Below are positions 42,328-50,536 of a stretch of DNA of 64,000 nt, piece after piece. This DNA is from Saccharopolyspora dendranthemae. Its GTDB lineage: Bacteria > Actinomycetota > Actinomycetes > Mycobacteriales > Pseudonocardiaceae. The stretch covers positions 682,001-746,000 of the forward strand of contig NZ_VIWX01000001.1 in assembly GCF_007829955.1 (NCBI RefSeq). Reading direction: 5' to 3'. The notes beneath the pieces are model-generated. The model saw nothing but the letters and a program-made list of their open reading frames with translations, was not told where the DNA came from and searched no databases. How positions within the stretch are numbered: the stretch's first letter is position 1; every line of letters starts with the position of its first letter. Both the position numbers and the translations under genes were made by a program.

Positions 42328-42362
42328 GGCGTCTCCTCTGCGGGCTCGGCGGGGACGGGCTG

Positions 42363-43478
42363 TCAGGGCAGCGTCTGCACCTCGACCGACAGCACCGAGG
42401 GCAGGTTGTTGACGATGGGCCGCCAGGTGTCGCCGGAGTCGGGCGAGACGTAGACGTCGCCGCTGGTGGTGCCGAAGTAGATCCCGCAGTCCTCCAGGTC
42501 GTCGACGCACATGGCGTCGCGCAGCACGTTGACGTAGCAGTTCTCCTGCGGCAGGCCCTTGGTCAGCGGCTCCCACTCGTTGCCGCCCACGCGGCTGCGG
42601 TAGACGCGCAGCTTGCCTTCCGGCGGGTAGTGCTGCTCGTCGCTGTGGATCGGCACCACGTAAACCGTGTCGGGCTCGTGCGCGTGCACGTCGATCGGGA
42701 AGCCGAAGTCGGTCGGCAGGTCACCGCTGATCTCGTACCAGGACTCGCCCGCGTCATCGCTGCGCATCACGTCCCAGTGCTTCTGCATGAACAGCACGTC
42801 CGGCCGGTCTCGGTGCAGGGCGAGGCGGTGCACGCAGTGGCCGACGTCGGCGTCCGGGTCGGGGATCTGGCCGGAGTTGAGGCCCTTGTTGATGGGGCGC
42901 CACGACTTGCCGCCGTCGTCGGTGCGGAACGCGCCGGCAGCCGAGATCGCGATGTAGAAGCGGTCCGGGTTGTGGGGCGCCTGGATGATCGTGTGCAGGC
43001 ACATGCCGCCCGCTCCCGGCTGCCAGTTCGGTGCGGACTCGTGCTCGCGCAGCGCGGGGAGCTCGTGCCAGCTGCGGCCGGCGTCAGTGCTGCGGAAGAA
43101 CGCGGCGTCCTCGACCCCGGCGTAGATCGTGTCGGGGTCGATGGCCGACGGTTCCAGGTGCCAGACGCGGGTGAACTCCCACGGGCGCTGCGTGCCGTCG
43201 TACCAGAGGTGCGTGCCGGGGGTTCCGTCGTAGGAGAAGTGGTTGTCGACCGGCTGCCAGCTGCGCCCGCCGTCGTCGGAGCGCTGGATCTGCTGTCCGA
43301 ACCAGCCCATCGACTGGGAGGCGACCAGCCGGTCCGGATCGACCGGGGAGGCCTTGAGGTGGTACAGCTCCCAGCCGCCGAAGAGCGGGCCTTGCACCTC
43401 CCAGGACTCGCGCTTGCCGTCGGCAGTGAGGATGAAGGCTCCCTTGCGGGTGCCGACGAGGACTCGGACACGACTCAT
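42363..43478 (-). CDS. BNR/Asp-box beta-propeller protein (sialidase-like fold)
   Basis: The 371-residue protein starts [20 protein letters not shown]. It has five Asp boxes (SxDxGxxW), [36 protein letters not shown] and VSPDSGDTW, spaced about 50-70 residues apart, indicating a six- or seven-bladed propeller. There is no signal peptide and no sialidase catalytic Arg triad that I can identify, so glycosidase activity is doubtful. It forms an operon with the MoaD-like gene and lies next to an AraC regulator. Confidence 0.85.
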   Translation of the reverse strand: MSRVRVLVGTRKGAFILTADGKRESWEVQGPLFGGWELYHLKASPVDPDRLVASQSMGWFGQQIQRSDDGGRSWQPVDNHFSYDGTPGTHLWYDGTQRPWEFTRVWHLEPSAIDPDTIYAGVEDAAFFRSTDAGRSWHELPALREHESAPNWQPGAGGMCLHTIIQAPHNPDRFYIAISAAGAFRTDDGGKSWRPINKGLNSGQIPDPDADVGHCVHRLALHRDRPDVLFMQKHWDVMRSDDAGESWYEISGDLPTDFGFPIDVHAHEPDTVYVVPIHSDEQHYPPEGKLRVYRSRVGGNEWEPLTKGLPQENCYVNVLRDAMCVDDLEDCGIYFGTTSGDVYVSPDSGDTWRPIVNNLPSVLSVEVQTLP

Positions 43479-43516
43479 GAGTGGCTCCCTGCGCTGGTCA
43501 CAGCTGGTGTCTAATT

Positions 43517-44314
43517 TCAAGCTAGGCCCGCTGCGAGGGGTTGTCTTCTCCGATCTTGCGCAATCGACGAGGCCAGCGGCGGCAGCGCGACCAGCACCGG
43601 AGCCGACCAGGGCGGCACCACCTGCAGGGTGATCTCGCGGTGCTCGGGCGGCCGGGCCGGGCCGACGCGCACCGGCGTGGCGGAGCCGCCGACGACGTTC
43701 CAGCCGGGCACCAGCTGCTGGGCGTGGTCGGCCCGCGCGGAGAAGGCCGTGGCCAGCAACCAGTAGGTGCCGGGCGGGATGCCGGTGAGCCCGAAGCGCC
43801 CCTGCTCGTCCAGCAGCGCACCGACGACCGGAATGCCCCTGGGCGCGCGTTGGACGAACAGGCCGACGTAGATCGCGGCCGCTCCGCCGAGCGCGATCTG
43901 GGCCGCGGGTCCGAGGTGGACCGCGCCGGTGACCACGCCTCCCGCCTCGGCGCCGCCGGGCACCAGGACCGGGCGCGGTGGTGCGTCGCTGAGCACGTCG
44001 GGCAGCCTGCGGAAGCTGACCGGGGACAGGCCGATCTCCGCGGTGAAGCGGCGGGTGAAGGTGCCCACGGAGCTGAAGCCGACCTCGCAGCAGATGTCGC
44101 TGACGCGCTCGTCGCTGTCCAGCAGCAGCCGTTTCGCGCGCTGGAAGCGGTGCGCCGCCAGGAACCTGCCCGGCGGTTGCCCGTGGGCGCGTTCGAACGA
44201 GCGGGCGAGGTGGAACGGGCTGTAGCCGACGTGGTCGGCGACGTCGGCCAGGGTGATCGGCTCGGCGGCGTGCTCCGCGATGAAGCACGCGGCCCGCACT
44301 GCGACGTCTGCCAT
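43517..44314 (-). CDS. AraC-family regulator with a C-terminal beta-sandwich domain
   Basis: ATG 44314 has GGGGGAG 5 nt upstream. The 265-residue protein places the double HTH at the N-terminus (residues 5-105; [20 protein letters not shown], then [20 protein letters not shown]). The C-terminal half (about 125-245) has the pattern [20 protein letters not shown] seen in carboxypeptidase-regulatory-like beta-sandwiches. That is an unusual ligand domain for this family. It lies 38 bp upstream of the BNR/MoaD pair on the same strand and probably regulates it. Confidence 0.85.
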   Translation of the reverse strand: MADVAVRAACFIAEHAAEPITLADVADHVGYSPFHLARSFERAHGQPPGRFLAAHRFQRAKRLLLDSDERVSDICCEVGFSSVGTFTRRFTAEIGLSPVSFRRLPDVLSDAPPRPVLVPGGAEAGGVVTGAVHLGPAAQIALGGAAAIYVGLFVQRAPRGIPVVGALLDEQGRFGLTGIPPGTYWLLATAFSARADHAQQLVPGWNVVGGSATPVRVGPARPPEHREITLQVVPPWSAPVLVALPPLASSIAQDRRRQPLAAGLA

Positions 44315-44448
44315 CTCCACTCCCCCGACCGGCCCAATGCCCCTCTGGGCGCGACGGTACCGCGCACACCCGACAATCCGGATTCGGAATCGGGCCGTGA
44401 CACGACTGGGCTAGGCTCCGGCCCGGGTTTTGATCTTGAGCTTCGGGA

Positions 44449-45609
44449 GTGGCGTTGCGGAAACTGGTGCGGCGCGCCCGGTCCAGGTCCCATTACGCGT
44501 GGTTCCTGGCGGTGCGCGAGTGGCCGCTGCTGGTGGTGGCGCTGGGTGTGCTGCTCGGTGCGGTCGTGGCCCTGCCGGTCGTGGCCGGTGCCGCTCTGTC
44601 GCTGATCGTCCTGGTCCTCGGCGTGGTCGTGCTGACCCGCGATCTGCGCGGCCTGCGCGGTCGTTGGTCGGGCTTCGAGTTCTCGCAGGACGGTGCACCG
44701 TTCCCGCACACCGAGATCGCGGTTCCCGCCACCTACCCGGCCGCGTTCTACAGCCATCTGGCCGGTCGCGGGACGGCGCTGCTCAGCGACGAGATCGACC
44801 ACGCCGTGCGGGAGCGCCGGTTCGGCGTGCGGATCGCCGAGGAGTCCTACCGGCCGGCAGCGGAGCTGCGCGCGACCGCGCCGCACCTGCCGCAGCTGCA
44901 CTCGGCCACGCGACCCTTGCTCGACCGCCCCGTCGTGGGTCTGCGCTCGGACCCGCTGCCCGGGTCCGGTGACGCCGAGGTCCGGGTCCACCGGGCGCGC
45001 TCCTTCGACTTCCAGTGCTCCAACGAGCTGTGCGGGATGCGGATCGCGGACCGGGAGACCGGCGAGGAGTTCGATCCGCGCCGCCGGCTCCTGACGGATT
45101 CCGCGGGCCGGTTGCGTTCCCTCGACGCGGGTGAGCTCGCCGACGTCGTGGGTGTGTCGACCCTTGCGTTCACCACCGAGGGGTTGCTGGTGGTCGTCGG
45201 CGACGGCGATCCGTCCGGTGGCGGCCCGCTGGAACCGCGCGACCTCGCCACCTCCGACGGCACGCCCCGCCAGACCTTGCACGACGTGCTGCGCACGGGG
45301 ATGGAACGCCGACTGCGCGAGTCGACCGGGCTGTCCAGCGGGTCGGTCGCGGGAACGGAGCTCACCGGGTTCGCCCGCTGGATGGAGCGCGGCGCGAAAC
45401 CGGAGTTCTTCGGCATCACCCGCCTCTCGGCGTCCAGCAACAGCATCCGAGGCGCTGATCTGTCGTTCTTCGAGGTCGACCTGGCGACCCTGCGCCGCGA
45501 ACTCCGCACCGGCGCGGACCTGCTGGAAGCACCGAGCCTGCCCGGGCAGCTCCGGGAAACCGGCTCGCTGCGGCTGCTCCTGGCCGTGCGCGCGGCGGCG
45601 CTGCGGTAA
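44449..45609 (+). CDS. Membrane-anchored protein with degenerate Nudix-like domain
   Basis: The frame starts at GTG 44449 (TTG 44455 possible). The 386-residue product has a basic N-terminus and two transmembrane helices (about 24-45 and 47-66). A cytoplasmic domain follows, in which residues of about 240-330 resemble a Nudix fold: [11 protein letters not shown], then a box ending RRLRESTGL where the consensus is REUxEExGU. The first Glu of that box is Arg and the second of the EE pair is Ser, so the metal site is incomplete. Catalysis is doubtful. The gene stands alone between divergent and co-directional genes. Confidence 0.65.
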   Translation: MALRKLVRRARSRSHYAWFLAVREWPLLVVALGVLLGAVVALPVVAGAALSLIVLVLGVVVLTRDLRGLRGRWSGFEFSQDGAPFPHTEIAVPATYPAAFYSHLAGRGTALLSDEIDHAVRERRFGVRIAEESYRPAAELRATAPHLPQLHSATRPLLDRPVVGLRSDPLPGSGDAEVRVHRARSFDFQCSNELCGMRIADRETGEEFDPRRRLLTDSAGRLRSLDAGELADVVGVSTLAFTTEGLLVVVGDGDPSGGGPLEPRDLATSDGTPRQTLHDVLRTGMERRLRESTGLSSGSVAGTELTGFARWMERGAKPEFFGITRLSASSNSIRGADLSFFEVDLATLRRELRTGADLLEAPSLPGQLRETGSLRLLLAVRAAALR

Positions 45610-45733
45610 GAGGTTCCCGCGGAGGGCCGTTTCGGAAAATGCCCAATGCCGGGTCACGGTGGCCGTTCCTGCTCTAGTTTTGGCCCAGGCCGCGCGGACA
45701 CCGGGTCCGTCTCCCCGAGCGACAGGACTCGCC

Positions 45734-47038
45734 ATGCCTGTGATCAGTGAGAACGATGCCACGCGCACCAGTCTCAGACGTGTCGGACTGGCCAGCGGCG
45801 TCGGTTCCACGCTGGAGTTCTACGACTTCGCCATCTACGGCACGGCCGCGGCCCTGGTGTTCGGGCAGATCTTCTTCGCCAGCGGCGACGAGTGGTTCAG
45901 CGCGTTCCTGGGGCTGGCGACCTTCGCCGTGGGATTCCTGTTCACCCCGCTGGGCGCACTGCTGTTCGGGTGGATCGGCGACCGCTACGGGCGCCGGTTC
46001 TCGCTGATGCTGACGTTCGTGGTGATGGGGTCCTCCACACTGCTGATGGGCTTGCTGCCCTCGTACCTCGCGATCGGCATCACCGCGCCGTTGCTGCTGA
46101 TCGTGCTGCGGGTGTTCCACGGGCTCTCGCGCGGCGGGGAGATCGGCGGGGCGGCGGTGCTGGCCGTCGAGCACGCGCCTGCGCACCGCCGCGGCCTGTA
46201 CGGATCGTTCGCGCCGCTGGGGTCGCCGATCGGTCAGCTGCTGGCGAACCTGGCGTTCGTGCTGGTGCTGCTGCTGCCGATGCAGGCCGTGATCGACTGG
46301 GGCTGGCGGGTGCCGTTCCTCGTCGGCGGTTTCGTGCTAGCGCTCGGGGTGTGGGCGCGTCGCGGCATCGACGAGACACCGGAGTTCGCCGCTCTCCCCG
46401 CGAAGCGCTCGACGCCGTTCTTCGCGGTGTTCCGCCGGGACTGGCGGCGGCTGCTGCTCGGGGCCGGGGTCAACTTCGGCTTGAACGCCAACATGTTCAT
46501 CCTCGCGACGTTCATGCTGTCCTACGCCACCGCCGCCGCACCGCAGGGACTGGCGCTGCCCCGGCAGCCGATCGTGCTCGGCAGCATGGCGGGACTGCTG
46601 TGCCACGGGATCACGACCGTGCTGGCCTGCTGGCTGTCGGACCGGGTGGGGCGCAAGCCGGTGATGCTCTCCGGCGCGGTGGCCGCGCTGGTGTACGCGC
46701 TGCTGATGTTCCAGATCACCGACATCGGCACACCACTCGCGGTCAGCGTGGCGATGATCATCGGGTTCACCCTCACCGGATTCATCTGGGGCCCGCTGCT
46801 GACCTACTTCTCGGAGCTGTTCTCCGTCGAGCAGCGTCAGTCGGGCGTCGGCCTGGCCTTCCAGCTCGGCAGCGTGCTCGGAGGCGGGCTCGCGCCGATG
46901 ATCGCCAACCGGCTCGTCGCCGTCACCGGCAGCTCGGCGTCGGTCGGCTGGTACATCGCCGCAGGACTGCTGGTGACCCTGGTGTGCCTGCTGTCGTTGC
47001 CGGAAACCGCGCCCGCACGCACTCGGGAGGTCGCATGA
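45734..47038 (+). CDS. MHS-type MFS transporter, probable indole-3-acetate uptake
   Basis: ATG 45734 has AGGA 8 nt upstream. The 434-residue protein has 12 helices and the metabolite:H+ symporter pattern GSTLEFYDFAIYGTAAAL, GDRYGRRFSL and HGLSRGGEIGGAAVLAVEHAP, like the shikimate and ketoglutarate porters. It is cotranscribed with iacI (four-base overlap) inside the iac-type cluster, so uptake of indole-3-acetate or another aromatic acid is the likely role. Confidence 0.85.
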   Translation: MPVISENDATRTSLRRVGLASGVGSTLEFYDFAIYGTAAALVFGQIFFASGDEWFSAFLGLATFAVGFLFTPLGALLFGWIGDRYGRRFSLMLTFVVMGSSTLLMGLLPSYLAIGITAPLLLIVLRVFHGLSRGGEIGGAAVLAVEHAPAHRRGLYGSFAPLGSPIGQLLANLAFVLVLLLPMQAVIDWGWRVPFLVGGFVLALGVWARRGIDETPEFAALPAKRSTPFFAVFRRDWRRLLLGAGVNFGLNANMFILATFMLSYATAAAPQGLALPRQPIVLGSMAGLLCHGITTVLACWLSDRVGRKPVMLSGAVAALVYALLMFQITDIGTPLAVSVAMIIGFTLTGFIWGPLLTYFSELFSVEQRQSGVGLAFQLGSVLGGGLAPMIANRLVAVTGSSASVGWYIAAGLLVTLVCLLSLPETAPARTREVA

Positions 47039-47601
47039 CGGATCCGACGATCGCCGCGCTGACCAGGCGGATCGAGGTGCTGGAGGCCGAGGCGGAGATC
47101 CGCCGCATCCAGGCCCGCTACATGTTCCTCTGCGACACGCCGTGCCCGGAGTTCGCGGTGCGCGACGACGCCGAGCGCATCGAGAAGATCGTCGAGCTCT
47201 ACGCGGCCGATGCCGTGTGGGAGGGCGTCGGCGAGCACTACGCCGGCCAGTTCGGCCGTGCCGAGGGGCATTCCGAGATCAGGGCGCACTTCCAGCGGTT
47301 CTGGAGCCGAGATCGGCACCCGGCTCTGCTGCTCAACGCGCACTACCTGACCTCCGAGCAGATCCAGGTGGACGGCGACGAGGCCAGCGGGCTGTGGATC
47401 CACATGCAGCCGTGGCTGTTCGCCGACGGCAGCGGAGTCCTGCGTTCCAGCAGGCTCAACAACGCCTTCCGCAGGCAACCCGACGGCTGGAAGATCACCC
47501 GCACCCGCACGGAGAACGTCTTCATCGCTCCCCTGCCCGACCGCTTCGCCTCCGATCACCCGTCGGAGTCGGTGCTGCTGCGGCCCACCGACGACCGCTG
47601 A
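47035..47601 (+). CDS. iacI: SnoaL/NTF2-like protein, IacI-type
   Basis: ATG 47035 follows CGGGAGG and overlaps the transporter stop. The 188-residue protein has an N-terminal helix (LTRRIEVLEAEAEIRRIQAR), then the NTF2 cone with YAADAVWEGVGEHY, HYLTSEQIQV and GWKITRTRTENVF. In iac clusters of other bacteria an SnoaL-like protein, IacI, acts on the 2-hydroxylated IAA intermediate. Assignment here rests on fold, size and the surrounding iac-type genes. Confidence 0.75.
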   Translation: MTDPTIAALTRRIEVLEAEAEIRRIQARYMFLCDTPCPEFAVRDDAERIEKIVELYAADAVWEGVGEHYAGQFGRAEGHSEIRAHFQRFWSRDRHPALLLNAHYLTSEQIQVDGDEASGLWIHMQPWLFADGSGVLRSSRLNNAFRRQPDGWKITRTRTENVFIAPLPDRFASDHPSESVLLRPTDDR

Positions 47602-47668
47602 CGGACCTACCGGCCGAGGGCGTTGCTGCCTAGTCTTGGACTTTCCCCTGGCTCGCCTGGAGGGACAT

Positions 47669-48289
47669 GTGACGACGACGCTTCCCGCTGTGGTGCACAT
47701 CGTCGACGACGACGAGGCCCACCGGCAGTCCCTCGTGTTCCTGCTGCAGACCGTCGGCATCCAGGCCCTGACCTACCCCGACGCGGCCGGTTTCCTCGCG
47801 GAGTTCGACCCGGCCGAGCCGGGCGTGGTGATCGTGGACGTGCGGATGCCGGGGCTGAGCGGTTTTCAGCTGCAGGAGGCGCTGGTCGAACGGGAGTACC
47901 CGGCGCCGGTGATCTTCTGCTCCGCCCACGGCGACATCCCGATGTCGGTGCGGGCGATGCGGCGGGGCGCGGTGGACTTCCTGGAGAAGCCCTACGAGCC
48001 GCAGCGCATGCTCGAGGTCGTCCAGGACCAGCTGCGCGAGGCCGAGCGGTGCTTCACCACGCACGCCGAGCAGCTGCGCGTGCGTGACCGGGTCGCCTCC
48101 CTGACCCCGCGCGAGCGGGAGGTGCTGCGGCTGGTGGTCGACGGCCTGTCCAGCCAGCTCATCGCCCGCGAGCTCGGAACGAGCGTGAAGACCGTGGACG
48201 TGCACCGCGCCCGCATCAAGGCCAAGACCGAATCCGAGAGCCTGGGCACCCTCGTCAGGGACGTCCTGCACCACGGCGTCGCGATCTAG
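47669..48289 (+). CDS. FixJ/StyR-type response regulator
   Basis: GTG 47669 has GGAGGGA upstream. The 206-residue protein has a receiver domain with VDDDEAH, the phospho-Asp in VIVDVRMPGLSG and Lys in FLEKPYEP. The LuxR HTH is at about 145-200 (LTPREREVLRLVVDG, SVKTVDVHRARIKAK). The FixJ/StyR/TodT type regulates aromatic-degradation operons. The matching PAS kinase is 2.2 kb away within the same cluster. Its stop overlaps that of the convergent amidase by four bases. Confidence 0.92.
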   Translation: MTTTLPAVVHIVDDDEAHRQSLVFLLQTVGIQALTYPDAAGFLAEFDPAEPGVVIVDVRMPGLSGFQLQEALVEREYPAPVIFCSAHGDIPMSVRAMRRGAVDFLEKPYEPQRMLEVVQDQLREAERCFTTHAEQLRVRDRVASLTPREREVLRLVVDGLSSQLIARELGTSVKTVDVHRARIKAKTESESLGTLVRDVLHHGVAI

Positions 48290-49518
48290 GCACGGCCCTC
48301 CGCTCCACGAGCCGTTGCCAGCAGGGCTGTTTCGTCGTTGCGACGCCCGATCAGCTGAATTCCCAGGGGCAGTCCGGCATCGTCGCGCAGGCCCGGCAGG
48401 GTGACGACCGGGAGTCCGAGCGCCTGCCACGCGCGGCTCAGCACGGGGTCGCCGGTCGCCTCGATCCCGCGCGGCGCGGCACCGGGGGCAGCAGGTCCGA
48501 GAACGGCGTCGCAGGACGCGGTGATCTCCGCGACCCGACGGCCCGCCTCGGTGACGACCCGGCGGGCTTCCTGGTAATCGGCGTCCGGGGTGGCCGCTCC
48601 GGTGCGCAGCAGACGGGCGAACTGCTCGCTGATCCGGTCGGCCGCCGCGAGCTCCCCGGCTCGCTCCCGGGCCGCCTCGTAGGCCATGACCACCGGGTGG
48701 GCCTCGGTGAGCTCGGCGATGAGCTGCCCGTCCGGGAAGTCGGTGATCAGCGCACCCCGCGCGGCGAGCTTCGCGCAGGACTCCTCCACAGCCGCGCTCA
48801 TCGCGTCGTCGAGGCCCAGCCGCGTGGCATCCCAGCGCAGCAGCCGGGGCTCGTGCTTCGGGGCCTCTTCCGGCGTTCCGCTGAGCGCCGACCACGCCAC
48901 GCCGAGGTCGTCGGCGGTCGCGGTGAGCACGCCGTGCGAGTCGAGGCTCGGCGCCAGGCCCACGACGCCGTCGGTGGGAAGGCGGCCGCGGCTGAGCACC
49001 AGCGAGGCGACCCCGCAGAACGAGGCGGGCCGGGTGACCGAACCCGCGGTCTGCGAGCCGAGCGCGAGCGGGACCTGGCCGGAGGCCACCGCTGCCGCCG
49101 AGCCGCTGGAGGACCCGCCGGGAGTGTGCCCGGGTGCGGCGGGGTTGCGGGTCGGCCCCGGTGAGAAGAACGCGAACTCGGTGGTCGCGGTCTTGCCGAC
49201 GGGCGAGGCGCCGGCCGCTCGCCAGGCCCGCACGATCGCGGCGTCCTCGGCCGCTTCCCCCGCGTTCGCGCGCAGCTGCGAACCGCACCGGGTGGCAGCA
49301 CCCGCGACGTCGACGATGTCCTTGACGCCGAGCGGAACCCCGCCCAGCGGACCCGCTTCCGGACTGATCTCACCGAAGTGCTCGACCCACGCGCGCAGCA
49401 CCGGCTCGGTGTCGGCGATGCGGGAGCAACTGCGCTCCAGCGCCTCGGCAGCAGTGGTGCGCCCGGCCCCCAGGTCGGCGACCAGCTCGCGCAGCGACCA
49501 CGGGTTCCACAGCGTCAC
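48286..49518 (-). CDS. iacH: Amidase-signature hydrolase, IacH-type
   Basis: GTG 49518 has GTGGAGG upstream. The 410-residue protein has the Ser-cisSer-Lys triad of the amidase signature family: Lys in GVPLGVKDIVDVAG (about 66), the Gly/Ser-rich GGSSSGSAAAVASGQ (about 135-150) and the nucleophile Ser in GSQTAGSVTRPASFCG (about 160). It hydrolyses C-N bonds. An amidase, IacH, is a standard member of iac clusters, although its exact step is unsettled. It is the last gene of the iacG-orf87-iacH operon, with a GTGA overlap upstream. Confidence 0.82.
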   Translation of the reverse strand: MTLWNPWSLRELVADLGAGRTTAAEALERSCSRIADTEPVLRAWVEHFGEISPEAGPLGGVPLGVKDIVDVAGAATRCGSQLRANAGEAAEDAAIVRAWRAAGASPVGKTATTEFAFFSPGPTRNPAAPGHTPGGSSSGSAAAVASGQVPLALGSQTAGSVTRPASFCGVASLVLSRGRLPTDGVVGLAPSLDSHGVLTATADDLGVAWSALSGTPEEAPKHEPRLLRWDATRLGLDDAMSAAVEESCAKLAARGALITDFPDGQLIAELTEAHPVVMAYEAARERAGELAAADRISEQFARLLRTGAATPDADYQEARRVVTEAGRRVAEITASCDAVLGPAAPGAAPRGIEATGDPVLSRAWQALGLPVVTLPGLRDDAGLPLGIQLIGRRNDETALLATARGAEGRA

Positions 49519-49778
49519 GCCTGCCTCCACTCGGCGTCGGCCACCCAGTAGTCCATGCCGGACGCGCTGACCCCGTGCCGCCACGACGAGGTGCGGCGCA
49601 GCAGCGGTTCGACCTCGGCGGTGGCGGCGTCGGCGGCCTCCGGGCCGTCCGCGGCGACCTGCCAGTGCACCCACTCGACCTCGCGGCCCTCGGCGTCGTG
49701 CACGAACAGGTCCACGTGCCGCCACCCGTATCCGTGGGTGTCGTTGTAGCAGGTCAAGGTCATGTTCCGGTCATCCAC
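49515..49778 (-). CDS. Unrecognised 87-residue protein within the iacG-iacH operon
   Basis: GTG 49778 is selected because GGGAG lies 6 nt upstream; ATG 49763 is an alternative. The small soluble protein is rich in Trp, His and Tyr (TCYNDTHGYGWRHVDLFVHD, EWVHWQVA, SSWRHGVSASGMDYWVADAEW). There is no signal peptide, membrane segment or known motif. It overlaps the flavin reductase gene by 8 bp and the amidase gene by 4 bp, so it is translated with them. I know of no standard iac gene like it. The sequence suggests a small alpha/beta fold. Confidence 0.8.
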   Translation of the reverse strand: MDDRNMTLTCYNDTHGYGWRHVDLFVHDAEGREVEWVHWQVAADGPEAADAATAEVEPLLRRTSSWRHGVSASGMDYWVADAEWRQA

Positions 49779-50274
49779 GACTGGCTCCCGCAAGGCTGTG
49801 GAACTCCCGCTGGAAGTACACCAGACCGCCGCTGCCGGAGCGCGTGATCACCCGATCGACCTCGACGATCATCACCGAGTGCGAGCCTTGCGGCCGAACC
49901 CAGCTCACGCGCCCGATCAGCGACGCCGCCGCGTCGCGCAGCACCGGCACCTCGGCGAAATCGCAGACCGCGCCGGCGAAGCGCTCGTGCATCGGCTGAC
50001 CGGTCGCGCCGGCGAACCGCAGCGCGAGGTCCTGCTGACCGGAGCCGAGGACGTTGACGCACGCCCTCTCGTTGGCGGCCAGCACGTCGTGCGCGCGGCT
50101 GGCCCGGTGCACGCACACCAGCATCGTCGGCGGTTCGTCGGTGACGGAGCACGCCGCGCTGACCGTGATCCCGGCCCATCCGCGAGGCCCGTCCGTCGTG
50201 ACGATGCTGACCCCGGCCGACAGGTTCGCCATGGCAGCGCGGAACTCCCGCTGCGCGGACGTCAGATCCGCCAC
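49771..50274 (-). CDS. iacG: Flavin reductase (HpaC-like), IacG-type
   Basis: The 167-residue protein has the flavin reductase domain: FRAAMANLSAGVSIVTTDG, GITVSAACSVTDEPPTMLVCV and the FMN/FAD-binding ACVNVLGSGQQDLALRFAG region. It supplies reduced flavin to a two-component monooxygenase, here most likely IacA. It is the first gene of a leftward operon with the 87-residue gene and iacH. Confidence 0.85.
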   Translation of the reverse strand: MADLTSAQREFRAAMANLSAGVSIVTTDGPRGWAGITVSAACSVTDEPPTMLVCVHRASRAHDVLAANERACVNVLGSGQQDLALRFAGATGQPMHERFAGAVCDFAEVPVLRDAAASLIGRVSWVRPQGSHSVMIVEVDRVITRSGSGGLVYFQREFHSLAGASRG

Positions 50275-50352
50275 GTCCCCTCCTCCCGACGCTTCCCCCA
50301 GAACGTACGGTCACCCACCACGCCCCCGGTATCGAGATTTCCCAGCCGCGCC

Positions 50353-50368
50353 CTGAAGCTTTCCCCTA
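50353..50368. promoter_or_regulatory. Shared 16-bp motif, copy in the iacG promoter
   Basis: CTGAAGCTTTCCCCTA lies 79 bp before the iacG start. It matches 14 of 16 bases of a copy at 52088-52103 and includes a GAA-N3-TTC inverted repeat. A partial copy (CTTTCCCCT) lies at 47641-47649, ahead of the response regulator gene. Candidate binding site of the FixJ-type regulator. Confidence 0.5.
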
Positions 50369-50427
50369 GACGACGGCGCGGCTCAACGCCTGACCAGACT
50401 TGAGGGCCTCCCGGAATGCGGCGCAAT

Positions 50428-50464
50428 CCGCCGTTTCAGTTTGCGGCGGGAGCCGCCGTTTCAG
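50428..50464. repeat. 12-bp direct repeat pair
   Basis: CCGCCGTTTCAG occurs at 50428-50439 and 50453-50464, a 25-bp period. It lies between the iacG promoter and the 3' end of the kinase gene. Meaning unknown. Confidence 0.6.
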
Positions 50465-50488
50465 GTGTGGGACTCAGCCCGCACTGCC

Positions 50489-50506
50489 GCGGGTTCTGAC
50501 ACCCGC
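50489..50506 (-). terminator. Hairpin after the kinase gene
   Basis: GCGGGT and ACCCGC (50489-50494, 50501-50506) form a 6-bp stem with a 6-nt loop about 30 bp beyond the kinase stop. Short stem and no T-run, so tentative. Confidence 0.35.
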
Positions 50507-50536
50507 ACCGCCAAGCAAACCAACCCCTGAAACAAC

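Noticed and set aside
42363..43478. Sialidase activity of the BNR protein
   Set aside because: Five Asp boxes define the fold, but no catalytic Arg triad or signal peptide could be identified.
42363..44369. A single 668-residue frame joining AraC-antisense sequence to the BNR protein
   Set aside because: The first part is out of frame with the AraC gene and has no protein character. The BNR start at 43478 begins the recognisable protein.
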